DNA from: Loktanella sp. 5RATIMAR09
GTDB lineage: Bacteria > Pseudomonadota > Alphaproteobacteria > Rhodobacterales > Rhodobacteraceae
Assembly (NCBI RefSeq): GCF_001419985.1
Contig: NZ_LJAL01000001.1
Coordinates: 434,001 to 498,000 of the forward strand
DNA length: 64,000 nucleotides
Direction: 5' to 3'
The notes beneath the pieces are model-generated. The model made no database searches. It worked only from the letters and a program-made list of their open reading frames with translations, and had not been told where the DNA came from. Positions 46,457 to 57,063 of the stretch are shown here, in pieces. Numbering within the stretch: the first letter of the stretch is position 1; the number at the start of each line of letters is the position of its first letter. Made by a program: the position numbers and the translations under genes.

Positions 46457-46680
46457 GCTCAAAGACATTGCACGAGGCTAGATCATCATAGCGGGCATTG
46501 GTGCATGTCGCAGCATTCGTCACTCTGGGCTCAAACCCGACTTTCGCTGCGCCTAGACCGACGGTCTGGTTTGTGAAAGCCAGCACCAACACCAAGTTGC
46601 AGCCTGATCTCGCGAGGGTAAATGCCGTGAAGATCACAAACATAGTTGTGCTTCCCATGTGAATTGCGTTTTCTGCGCCC

Positions 46681-47604
46681 ATGACAACAGCACTTATTTC
46701 ACACCCCGATTGCGCGGATCATGTCACACCCCCGGGCCACCCTGAACAGGTGGCGCGGCTGGCGGCGGTCTTGGATGCCCTTGAGGGCATGCCCCTGACC
46801 CGTGTCACCGCACCTTTGGTTGCCGATGACGATCTTCTGCGCGCCCATCCGCAGACCCATATTGATGCGATCCGTGCGGCTGCCCCGACAGAAGGATGGC
46901 GGTCACTGGATGCCGATACCCATATGTCGCCGGGGACGCTGACCGCCGCCTTGCGTGCCGCAGGTGGTGTTGTGCGCGCCGTTGATATGGTGCTGGGCGG
47001 TGAGGCCAGCAATGCCTTTGTCGCGGTGCGCCCGCCGGGGCACCATGCGGAACGCGAGACGGCGATGGGGTTTTGCTTTTTCGGCAATGTCGTCGTCGGG
47101 GCCAAACATGCGCTGGATTATCACGGGCTGGACCGTGTCGCGATTGTCGATTTTGACGTGCATCACGGCAATGGTACGCAGGATCTTGTCGAGGACGATC
47201 CGCGCATTCTGTTTTGTTCGACCCATCAGTTCCCGCTTTACCCCGGCACCGGTGCCGCCCATGAGGTGGGTGTCGATAACGTGTTGAACGTGCCCTTGCC
47301 CGAAGGCACCGGATCAAAGGCCTTTCGTGATGTGATGGAGCGCCTTGTTCTGCCAAGGCTTGACGCATTCTCTCCGCAGCTTGTCATAATTTCGGCTGGA
47401 TTCGATGCACATATGAGTGATCCCTTGGCGGGAATGAACCTGACGACAGAAGACTTTGGTTGGGTGACAGGACGTTTGTGTGATGTAGCAAGTACCCATT
47501 GTGAGGGGCGGGTGGTATCAAGCCTTGAAGGTGGATATGACCTGACAGCACTGGGCGCGTCTGCGGCTGCCCACGTAAAGGTTTTGGAGGAAAGAGGTCG
47601 ATGA
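46681..47604 (+). CDS. Histone-deacetylase-like amidohydrolase
   Basis: A 307-residue zinc-dependent deacetylase of the acetoin-utilisation/class II HDAC superfamily. Active-site motifs: RPPGHHAERETAMGFCFFGN (the His pair), DFDVHHGNGTQ (zinc ligands Asp and His) and SAGFDAHMSDPLAGM (zinc Asp). In bacteria it acts on acetylated lysines, polyamines or small acylated amines; the substrate is unknown. It overlaps xseB by four bases, a layout recurring in Rhodobacteraceae. Confidence 0.9.
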   Translation: MTTALISHPDCADHVTPPGHPEQVARLAAVLDALEGMPLTRVTAPLVADDDLLRAHPQTHIDAIRAAAPTEGWRSLDADTHMSPGTLTAALRAAGGVVRAVDMVLGGEASNAFVAVRPPGHHAERETAMGFCFFGNVVVGAKHALDYHGLDRVAIVDFDVHHGNGTQDLVEDDPRILFCSTHQFPLYPGTGAAHEVGVDNVLNVPLPEGTGSKAFRDVMERLVLPRLDAFSPQLVIISAGFDAHMSDPLAGMNLTTEDFGWVTGRLCDVASTHCEGRVVSSLEGGYDLTALGASAAAHVKVLEERGR

Positions 47605-47834
47605 GCGACGTTGAGAACATGAGCTTTGAGGACGCAATCAAAGAACTGGAAAAGGTTGTCGGCCAGCTTGAACGCGGCGACGTTGCGTTGGATGAAAGCA
47701 TTGCACTTTATGAACATGGCGCAGCCCTGAAAGCCCGCTGCGAAGCAAAGTTGAAAGAGGCCGAAGAAAAGGTCGCGAAGATCACATTGGGCGAAGGTGC
47801 CTCACCTGTCGGCACGGCACCGCTCGATGGCTAA
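47601..47834 (+). CDS. xseB: Exodeoxyribonuclease VII small subunit
   Basis: A 77-residue, mostly helical protein: MSFEDAIKELEKVVGQLERG then DVALDESIALYEHGAALK is the family signature. With XseA it degrades single-stranded DNA in both directions. The stop overlaps the ispA ATG. The order xseB-ispA-dxs is the classic isoprenoid gene cluster. Confidence 0.95.
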   Translation: MSDVENMSFEDAIKELEKVVGQLERGDVALDESIALYEHGAALKARCEAKLKEAEEKVAKITLGEGASPVGTAPLDG

Positions 47835-48735
47835 TCCTTTGGAAAAATACCAAATCGCCGCGCTGACACGTCAGCCTTTCGAAGACACGTTGGCCCATGC
47901 GGCAAAGGTTTCACAAGCGCGGATTGGCTTTGCCCTGACCGGGCTGGAAGGCGATGTTGCCGATGCGATGATCTATGCGGCTTCTGGTGGCAAGGCGTTT
48001 CGCGCGTTTCTGGTTTTGGAAACCACCCGTATGCTGGGCATCAATCCGGTCGCTGCTGCGGGTGCTGCCGCCGCGATCGAGTGTATTCATGCCTATTCGT
48101 TGGTGCATGATGATCTGCCCTGCATGGATGACGATGATCTGCGCCGTGGTCAGCCGACAGTGCATCGGAAATGGGACGAAGCGACGGCTGTTTTGGCAGG
48201 TGATGGTCTACAGGCGCTTGCGTTTGAATTGCTGTTGCAGGCCGAATGTGCGCCCCGCGCCAAGCTGAACCTCTTGATGTCACTCACCAACGCTGCGGGT
48301 ATCCGCGGCATGGTTGGCGGGCAGGCGGCGGATATCGCCGCAGAGACGGCCAAGGTGCCGCTTGATTTGCAGCAGGTCATGGATTTGCAGGCCGCCAAGA
48401 CAGGCGCGCTGATTACATGGTCAGCCCTTGTCGGGCCACGCATGGCCGAGGCCGAGCGCGAACCTTTGTCGATCTATGGTGCGTACCTGGGTCTGGCTTT
48501 CCAGATTGCCGATGATGTTCTGGATGCGACCGGCGATGCGAACACAGTTGGCAAAGCCGTTGGCAAGGATGCTGCCGCTGGAAAAGCGACGTTTGTTTCT
48601 TTATTGGGACTTGATGGGGCGAAAAGCCGCGCGGCTGCACTGGTGGAAGAAGCCTGTGATGCGCTATCTCCGTATGGTGACGAAGCCGATACGTTGAAAG
48701 AAGCCGCGCAGTTTGTGATTGCCCGCACACATTAA
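47827..48735 (+). CDS. ispA: Farnesyl/geranylgeranyl diphosphate synthase (polyprenyl synthetase)
   Basis: A 302-residue all-helical prenyltransferase. The first Asp-rich motif is [20 protein letters not shown] and the second is [10 protein letters not shown]; both bind Mg-diphosphates. It elongates DMAPP with IPP to farnesyl diphosphate for quinones and undecaprenol. ATG 47827 overlaps the xseB stop; a longer frame adds ten residues without similarity. Confidence 0.95.
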   Translation: MANPLEKYQIAALTRQPFEDTLAHAAKVSQARIGFALTGLEGDVADAMIYAASGGKAFRAFLVLETTRMLGINPVAAAGAAAAIECIHAYSLVHDDLPCMDDDDLRRGQPTVHRKWDEATAVLAGDGLQALAFELLLQAECAPRAKLNLLMSLTNAAGIRGMVGGQAADIAAETAKVPLDLQQVMDLQAAKTGALITWSALVGPRMAEAEREPLSIYGAYLGLAFQIADDVLDATGDANTVGKAVGKDAAAGKATFVSLLGLDGAKSRAAALVEEACDALSPYGDEADTLKEAAQFVIARTH

Positions 48736-48746
48736 GAAGGGTCGCC

Positions 48747-50660
48747 ATGTCTGACCAACCCCACACGCCCGTTCTGGACCGTGTCCATACGCCTTCTGAT
48801 ATGAAGGGCATGTCTGACGCCGAATTGCGCCAGTTGGCCGATGAATTGCGCGCCGAGACGATCTCGGCTGTGTCGGTGACAGGCGGGCATTTGGGGGCTG
48901 GTCTGGGTGTGGTTGAGATGACCGTTGCGCTTCATGCGGTATTTGATGCGCCCAAGGACAAGATCATCTGGGATGTGTCGCACCAGTGTTATCCGCACAA
49001 GATTTTGACAGGGCGGCGTGATCGTATCCGCACCCTGCGCACCGAGGGTGGTTTGAGTGGTTTTACCAAACGCTCGGAAAGTCCTTATGATCCTTTTGGG
49101 GCTGCCCATTCGAGCACCTCGATTTCTGCCGCGCTTGGTTTTGCCGTTGCCCGTGATCTGGGTGGTGAAGGTGGCGATGCGATTGCCGTGATCGGCGACG
49201 GTGCGATGTCGGCGGGCATGGCCTATGAGGCGATGAATAACGCGGGCCACCTTGGCAAGCGGCTGATCGTGATCTTGAACGACAACGAAATGTCGATTGC
49301 CCCGCCCACCGGTGCAATGTCGTCTTATCTGTCACGCCTTTATGCCGGCGAGCCGTTTCAGGAATTCAAGGCGGCAGCCAAAGGTGCCATGTCGCTTTTG
49401 CCCGAACCGTTTCGCGAAGGCGCCAAGCGCGCCAAGGATGTGCTCAAGCATATGACTGTGGGCGGGACACTGTTCGAGGAGTTGGGGTTCTCTTACGTCG
49501 GTCCCATTGACGGCCATGACATGGAACAGCTTTTGTCGGTGTTGCGCACGGTCAAAGCCCGTGCCGATGGGCCCATCCTGATCCATGCGATTACCAAAAA
49601 GGGCAAAGGATACGCCCCCGCCGAACGCGCGAGCGACAAGGGCCATGCCACCGCCAAGTTCGATGTGATCACCGGCGAACAGAAAAAAGCGCCCAGCAAT
49701 GCGCCGTCTTATACGTCCGTGTTCGCTGAAAGCCTGCTGAAACATGCCGCCAATGATCCCAAGATTTGTGCTGTGACGGCTGCCATGCCGGATGGGACCG
49801 GTCTGAACAAATTTATGGAACGCTATGCCAGCCGCTGTTTTGACGTGGGGATCGCCGAACAACACGCCGTGACGTTCAGTGCCGGTCTTGCCGCTGGCGG
49901 GATGCGCCCGTTTTGCGCGCTTTATTCGACATTCCTGCAACGCGGTTATGATCAGGTTGTACACGATGTGGCGATCCAGCGTTTGCCGGTCCGTTTCGCG
50001 ATTGACCGCGCGGGGCTGGTGGGGGCTGATGGGGCCACACATGCGGGATCGTTCGATGTGGCGTTCCTTGCCAATTTGCCCGGATTTGTCGTGATGGCCG
50101 CCGCGGATGAGGCGGAACTGGTGCGGATGGTCGCGACCGCTGCGGCGTATGACGAAGGCCCGATTGCGTTCCGCTTTCCGCGTGGTGAGGGCGTGGGCGT
50201 TGAGATGCCGGAAAACCCGCAAGTGCTCGAGATTGGCAAAGGCCGGATGATCCGCGAGGGCAAACAGGTTGCAATCCTGTCGCTCGGCACCCGCTTGCAG
50301 GAAGTGACGAAGGCCTGCGAAGCGTTGCAGGCGAAGGGGATCAACCCAACCGTGGCGGACGCGCGATTCGCCAAACCGCTGGACCGCGATATGATCTTGA
50401 AACTTGCGTCCAAGCACGAGGCGCTGATCACGGTTGAAGAGGGTGCAGTAGGTGGTTTCGGGTCACATGTGGCGCAGCTCTTGGCGGATGAAGGCGTGTT
50501 CGATCACGGCCTGAAATTCCGCTCTATGGTGCTGCCCGATACGTTCATTGACCAAGCGAGCCCCAAGGCGATGTACGATGTGGCGGGCATGAACGCCGAG
50601 AATATCGAAGCAAAGGTGCTGGAAGTGATGGGTGTGGCGACACTGGAGAAGCGGGCGTGA
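48747..50660 (+). CDS. dxs: 1-deoxy-D-xylulose-5-phosphate synthase
   Basis: A 637-residue thiamine-diphosphate enzyme catalysing the first step of the MEP isoprenoid pathway (pyruvate plus glyceraldehyde 3-phosphate to DXP). Motifs: [18 protein letters not shown], the TPP motif [18 protein letters not shown], the transketolase central region [20 protein letters not shown] and [20 protein letters not shown]. It follows ispA by 11 bases with AAGAAGGG as ribosome site. The 3' neighbour is the ubiquitin-autotransporter gene on the opposite strand. Confidence 0.97.
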   Translation: MSDQPHTPVLDRVHTPSDMKGMSDAELRQLADELRAETISAVSVTGGHLGAGLGVVEMTVALHAVFDAPKDKIIWDVSHQCYPHKILTGRRDRIRTLRTEGGLSGFTKRSESPYDPFGAAHSSTSISAALGFAVARDLGGEGGDAIAVIGDGAMSAGMAYEAMNNAGHLGKRLIVILNDNEMSIAPPTGAMSSYLSRLYAGEPFQEFKAAAKGAMSLLPEPFREGAKRAKDVLKHMTVGGTLFEELGFSYVGPIDGHDMEQLLSVLRTVKARADGPILIHAITKKGKGYAPAERASDKGHATAKFDVITGEQKKAPSNAPSYTSVFAESLLKHAANDPKICAVTAAMPDGTGLNKFMERYASRCFDVGIAEQHAVTFSAGLAAGGMRPFCALYSTFLQRGYDQVVHDVAIQRLPVRFAIDRAGLVGADGATHAGSFDVAFLANLPGFVVMAAADEAELVRMVATAAAYDEGPIAFRFPRGEGVGVEMPENPQVLEIGKGRMIREGKQVAILSLGTRLQEVTKACEALQAKGINPTVADARFAKPLDRDMILKLASKHEALITVEEGAVGGFGSHVAQLLADEGVFDHGLKFRSMVLPDTFIDQASPKAMYDVAGMNAENIEAKVLEVMGVATLEKRA

Positions 50661-50671
50661 TGCCCCTGTGA

Positions 50672-51910
<1,239 letters not shown>

Positions 51911-51989
51911 TCATGAATTGTGCCTTCCTCTACCAATATAACTATGACGAATTCGTGGCCAGAAAGCATATTCTTTGTGCCGGAAGAGT

Positions 51990-52763
51990 TTACTTCCGCT
52001 CATCCAGCCGCCTCTCAATCGCTTCCAGCTTCGCCAGAACCTCGTCCCGATACGCATCCGTCGCGGCGTTGCCTTCTTCGGCGTGGGCGTCCTGCATGGA
52101 GTTCACGATCAGACCGACCAGCAGGTTCACCACCGCAAATGTCGTGACCATAATGAACGGCACAAAGAAGGCCCATGCGTAGGGATACACCTCCATCACG
52201 GGGCGGACGATGCCCATGGACCAGCTTTCCAGCGTCATGATCTGGAACAGCGAATAACCCGAGCGCCCTAGGGTGCCGAACCATTCGGGGAACGCGTCGC
52301 CGAAGAGTTTGGTGGCCATGACGGCGGCGATGTAAAACACGATCCCCATCAGCAGGAACACCGATCCCATGCCGGGCAGCGCTGTGACGAACCCTTCGAC
52401 CACACGGCGCAGCGAGGGCACGACCGAGATCACGCGCAGGACGCGCAGGATGCGCAGCGCACGCAAGACCGATAGCCCGCCATTGCCGGGGACCAAGGAC
52501 ACGCCGACGATGATGAAATCAAAGATGTTCCAGCCGCTGCGGAAGAATTGCAGGCGCTGGGCAAAGAGCTTTGCGCCGAGTTCCAACACAAAGATCGCAA
52601 GACAGATGCGATCCAGCGTGATGATCAGCGGACCTGCGGCGTCCATCACTGTGGCTGACGTCTCCATTCCCAGAATGATCGCGTTGAAGATAATTACAGC
52701 CACGATAAAGTTGCGGACCCATGCGGTGGCAAGCAGGTCGGCTGTTTTCTGGCGGAATGTCAT
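51990..52763 (-). CDS. Voltage-gated sodium channel, BacNav type
   Basis: A 257-residue six-helix ion channel of the NaChBac/NavAb class, working as a homotetramer. The S4 voltage sensor has regularly spaced arginines (LRALRILRVLRVISVVPSLR), and the selectivity filter TLESWSM equals that of NavAb. The C-terminal tail (DEVLAKLEAIERRLDERK) is a coiled-coil bundle. ATG 52763 is preceded by GAGGAC; a longer frame to 52838 has no channel similarity. Sodium selectivity is a strong family expectation. Confidence 0.93.
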   Translation of the reverse strand: MTFRQKTADLLATAWVRNFIVAVIIFNAIILGMETSATVMDAAGPLIITLDRICLAIFVLELGAKLFAQRLQFFRSGWNIFDFIIVGVSLVPGNGGLSVLRALRILRVLRVISVVPSLRRVVEGFVTALPGMGSVFLLMGIVFYIAAVMATKLFGDAFPEWFGTLGRSGYSLFQIMTLESWSMGIVRPVMEVYPYAWAFFVPFIMVTTFAVVNLLVGLIVNSMQDAHAEEGNAATDAYRDEVLAKLEAIERRLDERK

Positions 52764-52897
52764 GTGGGGTCCTCGGGTTAGAGCGCCCCTGATATGGGAT
52801 GTTTGCAACAGTTGAGCAAGGGCATCATGCGACGCCATATCGGACTGGACGCGGATCGGCGCGCCTGCGCATGCTTTGCCTAAAAAGTGAGCTCTGA

Positions 52898-53554
52898 ATG
52901 TCGTTGAACCCCCGTTTGATCTTTCGCTGGACCGCGTTTTTGCTGGCTGGCGGTTACTGTATCCGGATGCTGGTATTCGGGGGGTGGGACCAGTTTGGCG
53001 GGCCGTTCCGGTTCCTGACGGTCTGGGCGCTGTTTTGTTCGTTCTTTGCGTTCAGCCGCATGATGGCGATTGAGGAATGCCGGAGTATGCGCCGCTGGGA
53101 CGGATTCGTTTGCATGACGGCGGTCATCAACACGATGGTCGTGATGCTCTACTGGCGGCTTTTCTTTGCCGATCCCGCCTCTGTGACGCCTGATGGCGAA
53201 TTGGCCGCGTGGCATCTGGAACTCTACCTGCACGGCCTTGGTCCCGCTTTGCAGGTGTTTGACAGTCTGTTTATCCACCGCAGCTATCGCCGCTTGGGGG
53301 CGGCTTTTGCGTGGCTTTGCGGTGTGGTCGGGGTGTATCTTTTATGGGCTGAACTGCTGCTGGGACCGCTTAACACCAGCCCCGCAGGGCGCGTGACAAG
53401 CGGTTTGCCCTATCCGTTCCTGAACAATCTGGAACTGTCGGAACGTCTGATTGTCTATGCATCCTATTTCACGTCAGGTGTTGTCGTCTTGCTGCTTTAC
53501 GCCGGGATTGCCTGGGCGGTCAGGCGCCGATTTCCTGCGCCAGCAACGCTCTGA
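52898..53554 (+). CDS. Six-helix membrane protein, AIG1/FAR-17a-like
   Basis: A 218-residue integral membrane protein with about six hydrophobic segments. The arrangement FVCMTAVINTMVVMLYW, then HLELYLHGLGPALQVFD and GLPYPFLNNLE, recalls the AIG1/ADTRP (FAR-17a) family, whose members use a Thr and a His in the membrane to hydrolyse hydroxy-fatty-acid esters. Thr and His occur here at comparable places. The similarity is by eye only. The last 35 bases overlap the convergent SDR gene. Confidence 0.6.
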   Translation: MSLNPRLIFRWTAFLLAGGYCIRMLVFGGWDQFGGPFRFLTVWALFCSFFAFSRMMAIEECRSMRRWDGFVCMTAVINTMVVMLYWRLFFADPASVTPDGELAAWHLELYLHGLGPALQVFDSLFIHRSYRRLGAAFAWLCGVVGVYLLWAELLLGPLNTSPAGRVTSGLPYPFLNNLELSERLIVYASYFTSGVVVLLLYAGIAWAVRRRFPAPATL

Positions 53555-54380
53555 GCCCTGACTTGTAGTCGGGGTAAAGCAGCGCGACACCGAGTTCGTC
53601 CTTGATGCGGTCGTTCCGCACCTTCTTGCTTTCGGCGTAAAAGCTACGCGCCATGGGCGACATATCGGCGTCTTCGAAATCGACGGCTTCGGGGATCGGT
53701 AGCCCTAGCAATTCGGCGGCATAGGCGATCACATCTTCGGGTGGGGCGGGGTCATTGTCGCAGACGTTGTAGGCCGCACCAGGGTTGGGTTTGGCGATCG
53801 AGGCGGCCAGCACGCGGGCGATATCGGCGACATGGGTGCGGCTAAAGACCTGCCCCTCTTTGATAATGCGGCGTGCGGTGCCGTTGCGTACCTTGGAAAA
53901 CGGCCCGCGTCCCGGCCCGTAGATGCCCGCAAGGCGGAAGATATGCAGCGGCAGTCCGGGGATGGCGGCCCATGCGCCCTCGGCCTCGACCCGCGCGATG
54001 CCGCGTTTGGTGGCGGGGGTCAGGGCGGTGTTTTCATCCACCCAATCGCCCTGGTGGTCGCCGTAGACACCCGTGGTGGACAGATAGCCGACCCATTCGA
54101 ATTGAGCTGCGCGCTGGGCGATTTCATCGTGCAGTTCTGCCAGCACCGGATCGCCCGCGTCATCAGGGGCGGCAGAGATCAGCAGGTGGGTTGCGGCGTT
54201 CAGCGCAGGGATCATATCGGCCCCGGGCCAGATGCGTGGCTCGATCCCTTCACTCATCAGGCGGGGTGCTTTGTCTTCGGATCTCGTGGTGCCGATGATG
54301 CGCCAGTCCTGCGGTAGAAGGATGCGGGAAAGGGCGCGGGCGCTATAGCCGTGGCCGAATGAAAGGAGCGTTTTTGTCAT
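53520..54380 (-). CDS. NAD(P)-dependent epimerase/SDR family protein
   Basis: A 286-residue extended-SDR-like protein with opening LLSFGHGYSARALSRIL (Rossmann glycine motif), a YLSTTGVYGDHQGDWVDE active-site region and RLAGIYGPGRGPFSKVRNGT. It resembles the YeeZ/GanX type of sugar-nucleotide-epimerase-like proteins of unknown substrate. Its 3' end overlaps the membrane protein gene by 35 bases, convergently. A start at 54380 gives the normal family N-terminus. Confidence 0.85.
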   Translation of the reverse strand: MTKTLLSFGHGYSARALSRILLPQDWRIIGTTRSEDKAPRLMSEGIEPRIWPGADMIPALNAATHLLISAAPDDAGDPVLAELHDEIAQRAAQFEWVGYLSTTGVYGDHQGDWVDENTALTPATKRGIARVEAEGAWAAIPGLPLHIFRLAGIYGPGRGPFSKVRNGTARRIIKEGQVFSRTHVADIARVLAASIAKPNPGAAYNVCDNDPAPPEDVIAYAAELLGLPIPEAVDFEDADMSPMARSFYAESKKVRNDRIKDELGVALLYPDYKSGLRALLAQEIGA

Positions 54381-54444
54381 ATCCCTGTGGTGCCGTAACC
54401 TGTGCGGTGAGGCAAGTGTTTGTGTGCGTAGAGAGGGCGGGATG

Positions 54445-54478
54445 CCTCCGGCGGGGATATTTGGAGGCCAGTAATAAA
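54445..54478. repeat. Roseobacter-type intergenic repeat, copy B
   Basis: CCTCCGGCGGGGATATTTGG then AGGCCAGTAATAAA, in the gap between the SDR gene and the aldolase gene. It shares the GGGATATTT...GGCCARTAATAA core with copy A at 37761-37790, differing in the G-rich turn. It probably belongs to a short dispersed family found after genes. Confidence 0.55.
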
Positions 54479-54484
54479 GCGGCT

Positions 54485-55234
54485 TTACGTGGCGTAGTCG
54501 GCGTGTTCGGCGTCGAGGACGGCGCGGAGTTCGGCCAAGTGCCGGACATCTTGTTCGGGGTAGGCTTCGAGTTCTTGTGCGGTTTTTTCGGCGATTTCAT
54601 CGGGCAGGATGCGGAGTTCCTGGCCGGTTTGCAGGGCGCGGATATAGGTTTCGGCCGCCCGTTCGAAGTAATACATCCGGTTGAAGGTTTCCGCCACGGT
54701 TGCACCGATCACGAGCACGCCGTGGTTGCCCATGATCATTACCTTTTGTTTGGGATCGGAAAAGAGGGCGGCACAGCGTGCACCTTCGCTTTCAAAGGCG
54801 AGCCCGCCATAGCCGTCGTCGATCACGTAGCGGTTGAAGAAAGTGCAGCAGTTCTGGTCGATGGGGGGCAGGCGGCTGTCCTTGAGCGATGCCAGAACCG
54901 TGGCGAAGATGGAATGCACATGCATCGCACAGCGCGCGTGCGGCACCAGACGGTGGATGCCGCCATGTAGCCCCCATGCCGTGGGATCGGGGGCGTTTGG
55001 TCCTTTCAGTGTGTCGGGGTCATTGGCATCGACCACGATCATATCGCTGGCTTTGATCCGGCTGAAATGCATCTGGTTGGGGTTCATCAGGAACCTCGTG
55101 CCGTCATCATTGATCGCGAGGCTGAAGTGGTTCGCCACGCCTTCATGCATGTTCAGCCGTGCCGTCCAGCGAAAGGCGGCGGCCATATCCACGCGCTCGT
55201 TCCAGTGGGTCATGTTTTGGGGGTGGCTGTTCAT
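54485..55234 (-). CDS. Class II aldolase/adducin family protein
   Basis: A 249-residue zinc-type aldolase or epimerase (fuculose-phosphate aldolase/ribulose-phosphate epimerase fold). Metal-binding features AMHVHSIFATVLAS and GNHGVLVIGATV are intact, and GVANHFSLAINDDG sits at the N-terminal side. Substrate unknown. It is divergent from the sugar-acid dehydratase gene and may serve the same sugar degradation. Confidence 0.85.
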   Translation of the reverse strand: MNSHPQNMTHWNERVDMAAAFRWTARLNMHEGVANHFSLAINDDGTRFLMNPNQMHFSRIKASDMIVVDANDPDTLKGPNAPDPTAWGLHGGIHRLVPHARCAMHVHSIFATVLASLKDSRLPPIDQNCCTFFNRYVIDDGYGGLAFESEGARCAALFSDPKQKVMIMGNHGVLVIGATVAETFNRMYYFERAAETYIRALQTGQELRILPDEIAEKTAQELEAYPEQDVRHLAELRAVLDAEHADYAT

Positions 55235-55305
55235 AACGGCTCCTTGGATTTAGGCGTGGTGCGCGTTATTGATGACGCAACACGTGTCTCAAAGGAAGTC
55301 TGATT

Positions 55306-57063
55306 ATGGCATTCAAGCCCGCCAAGTGGCCCCGTAAATTGCGGTCTCAGGAATGGTTCGGGGGGTCGTCGAAAGACGCGATCTATCACCGGTCCTGGAT
55401 GAAAAATCAGGGGCTACCGGCGGATTTGCTCGATGGGCGGCCTGTGGTCGGGATTTGCAACACATGGTCCGAGTTGACGCCGTGCAACGCCCATCTGCGC
55501 GATCTGGCCGAGAAGGTGAAGTTCGGGATTTACGAGGCGGGCGGTTTTCCTGTCGAATTCCCTGTGTTCTCACCTGCCGAAAGCAGCTTGCGCCCCACCG
55601 CCATGATGTACCGCAACCTCTGCGCGATGGACGTGGAAGAGGCGATCCGCGGTATGTCGATGGACGGTGTTGTTCTGCTTGCGGGCTGTGACAAGACCAC
55701 GCCTGCGCTTTTGATGGGGGCCGCTTCGGTTGATTTGCCGGCCATCGTTGTCTCGGGTGGTCCAATGTTGAACGGCATGTTCCGTGGCGAACGTGTGGGG
55801 TCTGGCACGCATTTGTGGAAATTCTCGGAAGCTGTGCGCGCGGGCGAAATGACGGCAGAAGAGTTTGTCGAGGCCGAGGCGTCGATGTCCCGCTCGCCCG
55901 GGTCGTGCAACACGATGGGTACGGCCAGCACCATGGCGTCCATGGCGGAAGCACTGGGCATGGCTTTGTCGGGCAATGCCGCAATTCCTGCGGTGGATAG
56001 CCGCCGCCGTGTCATGGCGCACCTGACGGGGCGGCGCATTGTGCAGATGGTGAAGGATGATCTGAAGCCATCCGATGTGATGACGAAACAAGCGTTCGAG
56101 AATGCGATCCGTACGAATGCCGCGATTGGCGGCTCCACCAATGCCGTGATTCACCTGCTGGCGATGGCGGGGCGGACGAAAGGCGTTGAGCTGACGCTGG
56201 ATGACTGGGACCGGTTGGGGCGTGATGTGCCGACGATTGTGAACCTCATGCCGTCCGGCAAATACCTGATGGAAGAGTTTTTCTATGCCGGTGGTTTGCC
56301 AGTCGTGATCAAGCGTCTGGGTGAAGCGGGGCTTTTGCACAAAGACGCGCTGACCGTTTCGGGCGACAGCATCTGGAGCGAAGTGCAGCACGTCAAAAAC
56401 TGGAACGAGGATGTGATCCTGCCGGTGGAAAAGGCGCTGACGCAATCGGGCGGGATCGCTGTGCTGCGCGGCAATCTGGCGCCCGGTGGTGCGGTGCTGA
56501 AACCGTCAGCGGCAACGCCGGAACTGATGCAGCACCGTGGCCGTGCCGTCGTGTTCGAGGACATTGACGACTATAAGGCGCGGATCAACGATGACGATCT
56601 TGATATTGACGAAACCTGCGTGATGGTTCTGAAAAACTGTGGTCCGCGTGGCTATCCGGGGATGGCCGAAGTAGGCAACATGGGCCTGCCGCCAAAGATC
56701 CTCAAGAAAGGGATCACCGATATGGTGCGGATTTCCGATGCGCGCATGTCGGGAACGGCGTTTGGTACTGTTGTTCTGCATACGTCGCCAGAGGCGGCTG
56801 TCGGTGGCCCGCTTGCGGTCGTGCGGTCGGGCGATATGATTGAGCTTGATGTCGCAGGGCGGCGTTTGCATCTGGATATTTCAGATGAGGAGCTTGCCGC
56901 GCGTTTGGCGGAATGGACGGCCGAGAAATCCGGTGCGAACCCGCGGCCTGCAAGCGGCTATGCGATGCTCTATCATGATCGGGTCATGGGGGCCGATACG
57001 GGGGCCGATTTTGATTTCCTCGTCGGACATCGCGGGAACGCTGTCGGCAAAGAGGCGCATTGA
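55306..57063 (+). CDS. IlvD/Edd family dehydratase, sugar-acid type
   Basis: A 585-residue Fe-S dependent dehydratase. Typical motifs: GICNTWSELTPCN, AGCDKTTPALLMGAAS, SPGSCNTMGTAS (cluster cysteines), GGSTNAVIHLLAMAGR and GPRGYPGMAEVG. The N-terminal MAFKPAKWPRKLRSQEWFGG is closer to L-arabonate/D-galactonate-type dehydratases than to branched-chain IlvD. It likely removes water from aldonic acids such as L-arabonate in the Weimberg pathway; the next gene, an aldose 1-dehydrogenase, supports this. It overlaps it by one base. Confidence 0.85.
   Translation: MAFKPAKWPRKLRSQEWFGGSSKDAIYHRSWMKNQGLPADLLDGRPVVGICNTWSELTPCNAHLRDLAEKVKFGIYEAGGFPVEFPVFSPAESSLRPTAMMYRNLCAMDVEEAIRGMSMDGVVLLAGCDKTTPALLMGAASVDLPAIVVSGGPMLNGMFRGERVGSGTHLWKFSEAVRAGEMTAEEFVEAEASMSRSPGSCNTMGTASTMASMAEALGMALSGNAAIPAVDSRRRVMAHLTGRRIVQMVKDDLKPSDVMTKQAFENAIRTNAAIGGSTNAVIHLLAMAGRTKGVELTLDDWDRLGRDVPTIVNLMPSGKYLMEEFFYAGGLPVVIKRLGEAGLLHKDALTVSGDSIWSEVQHVKNWNEDVILPVEKALTQSGGIAVLRGNLAPGGAVLKPSAATPELMQHRGRAVVFEDIDDYKARINDDDLDIDETCVMVLKNCGPRGYPGMAEVGNMGLPPKILKKGITDMVRISDARMSGTAFGTVVLHTSPEAAVGGPLAVVRSGDMIELDVAGRRLHLDISDEELAARLAEWTAEKSGANPRPASGYAMLYHDRVMGADTGADFDFLVGHRGNAVGKEAH

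Noticed and set aside
46457..46680. A short open frame reading HVAAFVTLGSNPTFAAPRPT before the deacetylase-like gene
   Set aside because: No ribosome site, no family and composition of spurious frames; the 224-base gap is treated as non-coding.
53520..53554. Overlap of convergent genes as a possible frameshift or annotation error
   Set aside because: Both C-termini look natural for their families, and overlaps of this size occur between convergent genes in compact genomes.
55306..57063. Branched-chain dihydroxy-acid dehydratase IlvD
   Set aside because: The N-terminal sequence and the linked aldose dehydrogenase favour a sugar-acid dehydratase; true IlvD would normally stand with other ilv genes or alone.
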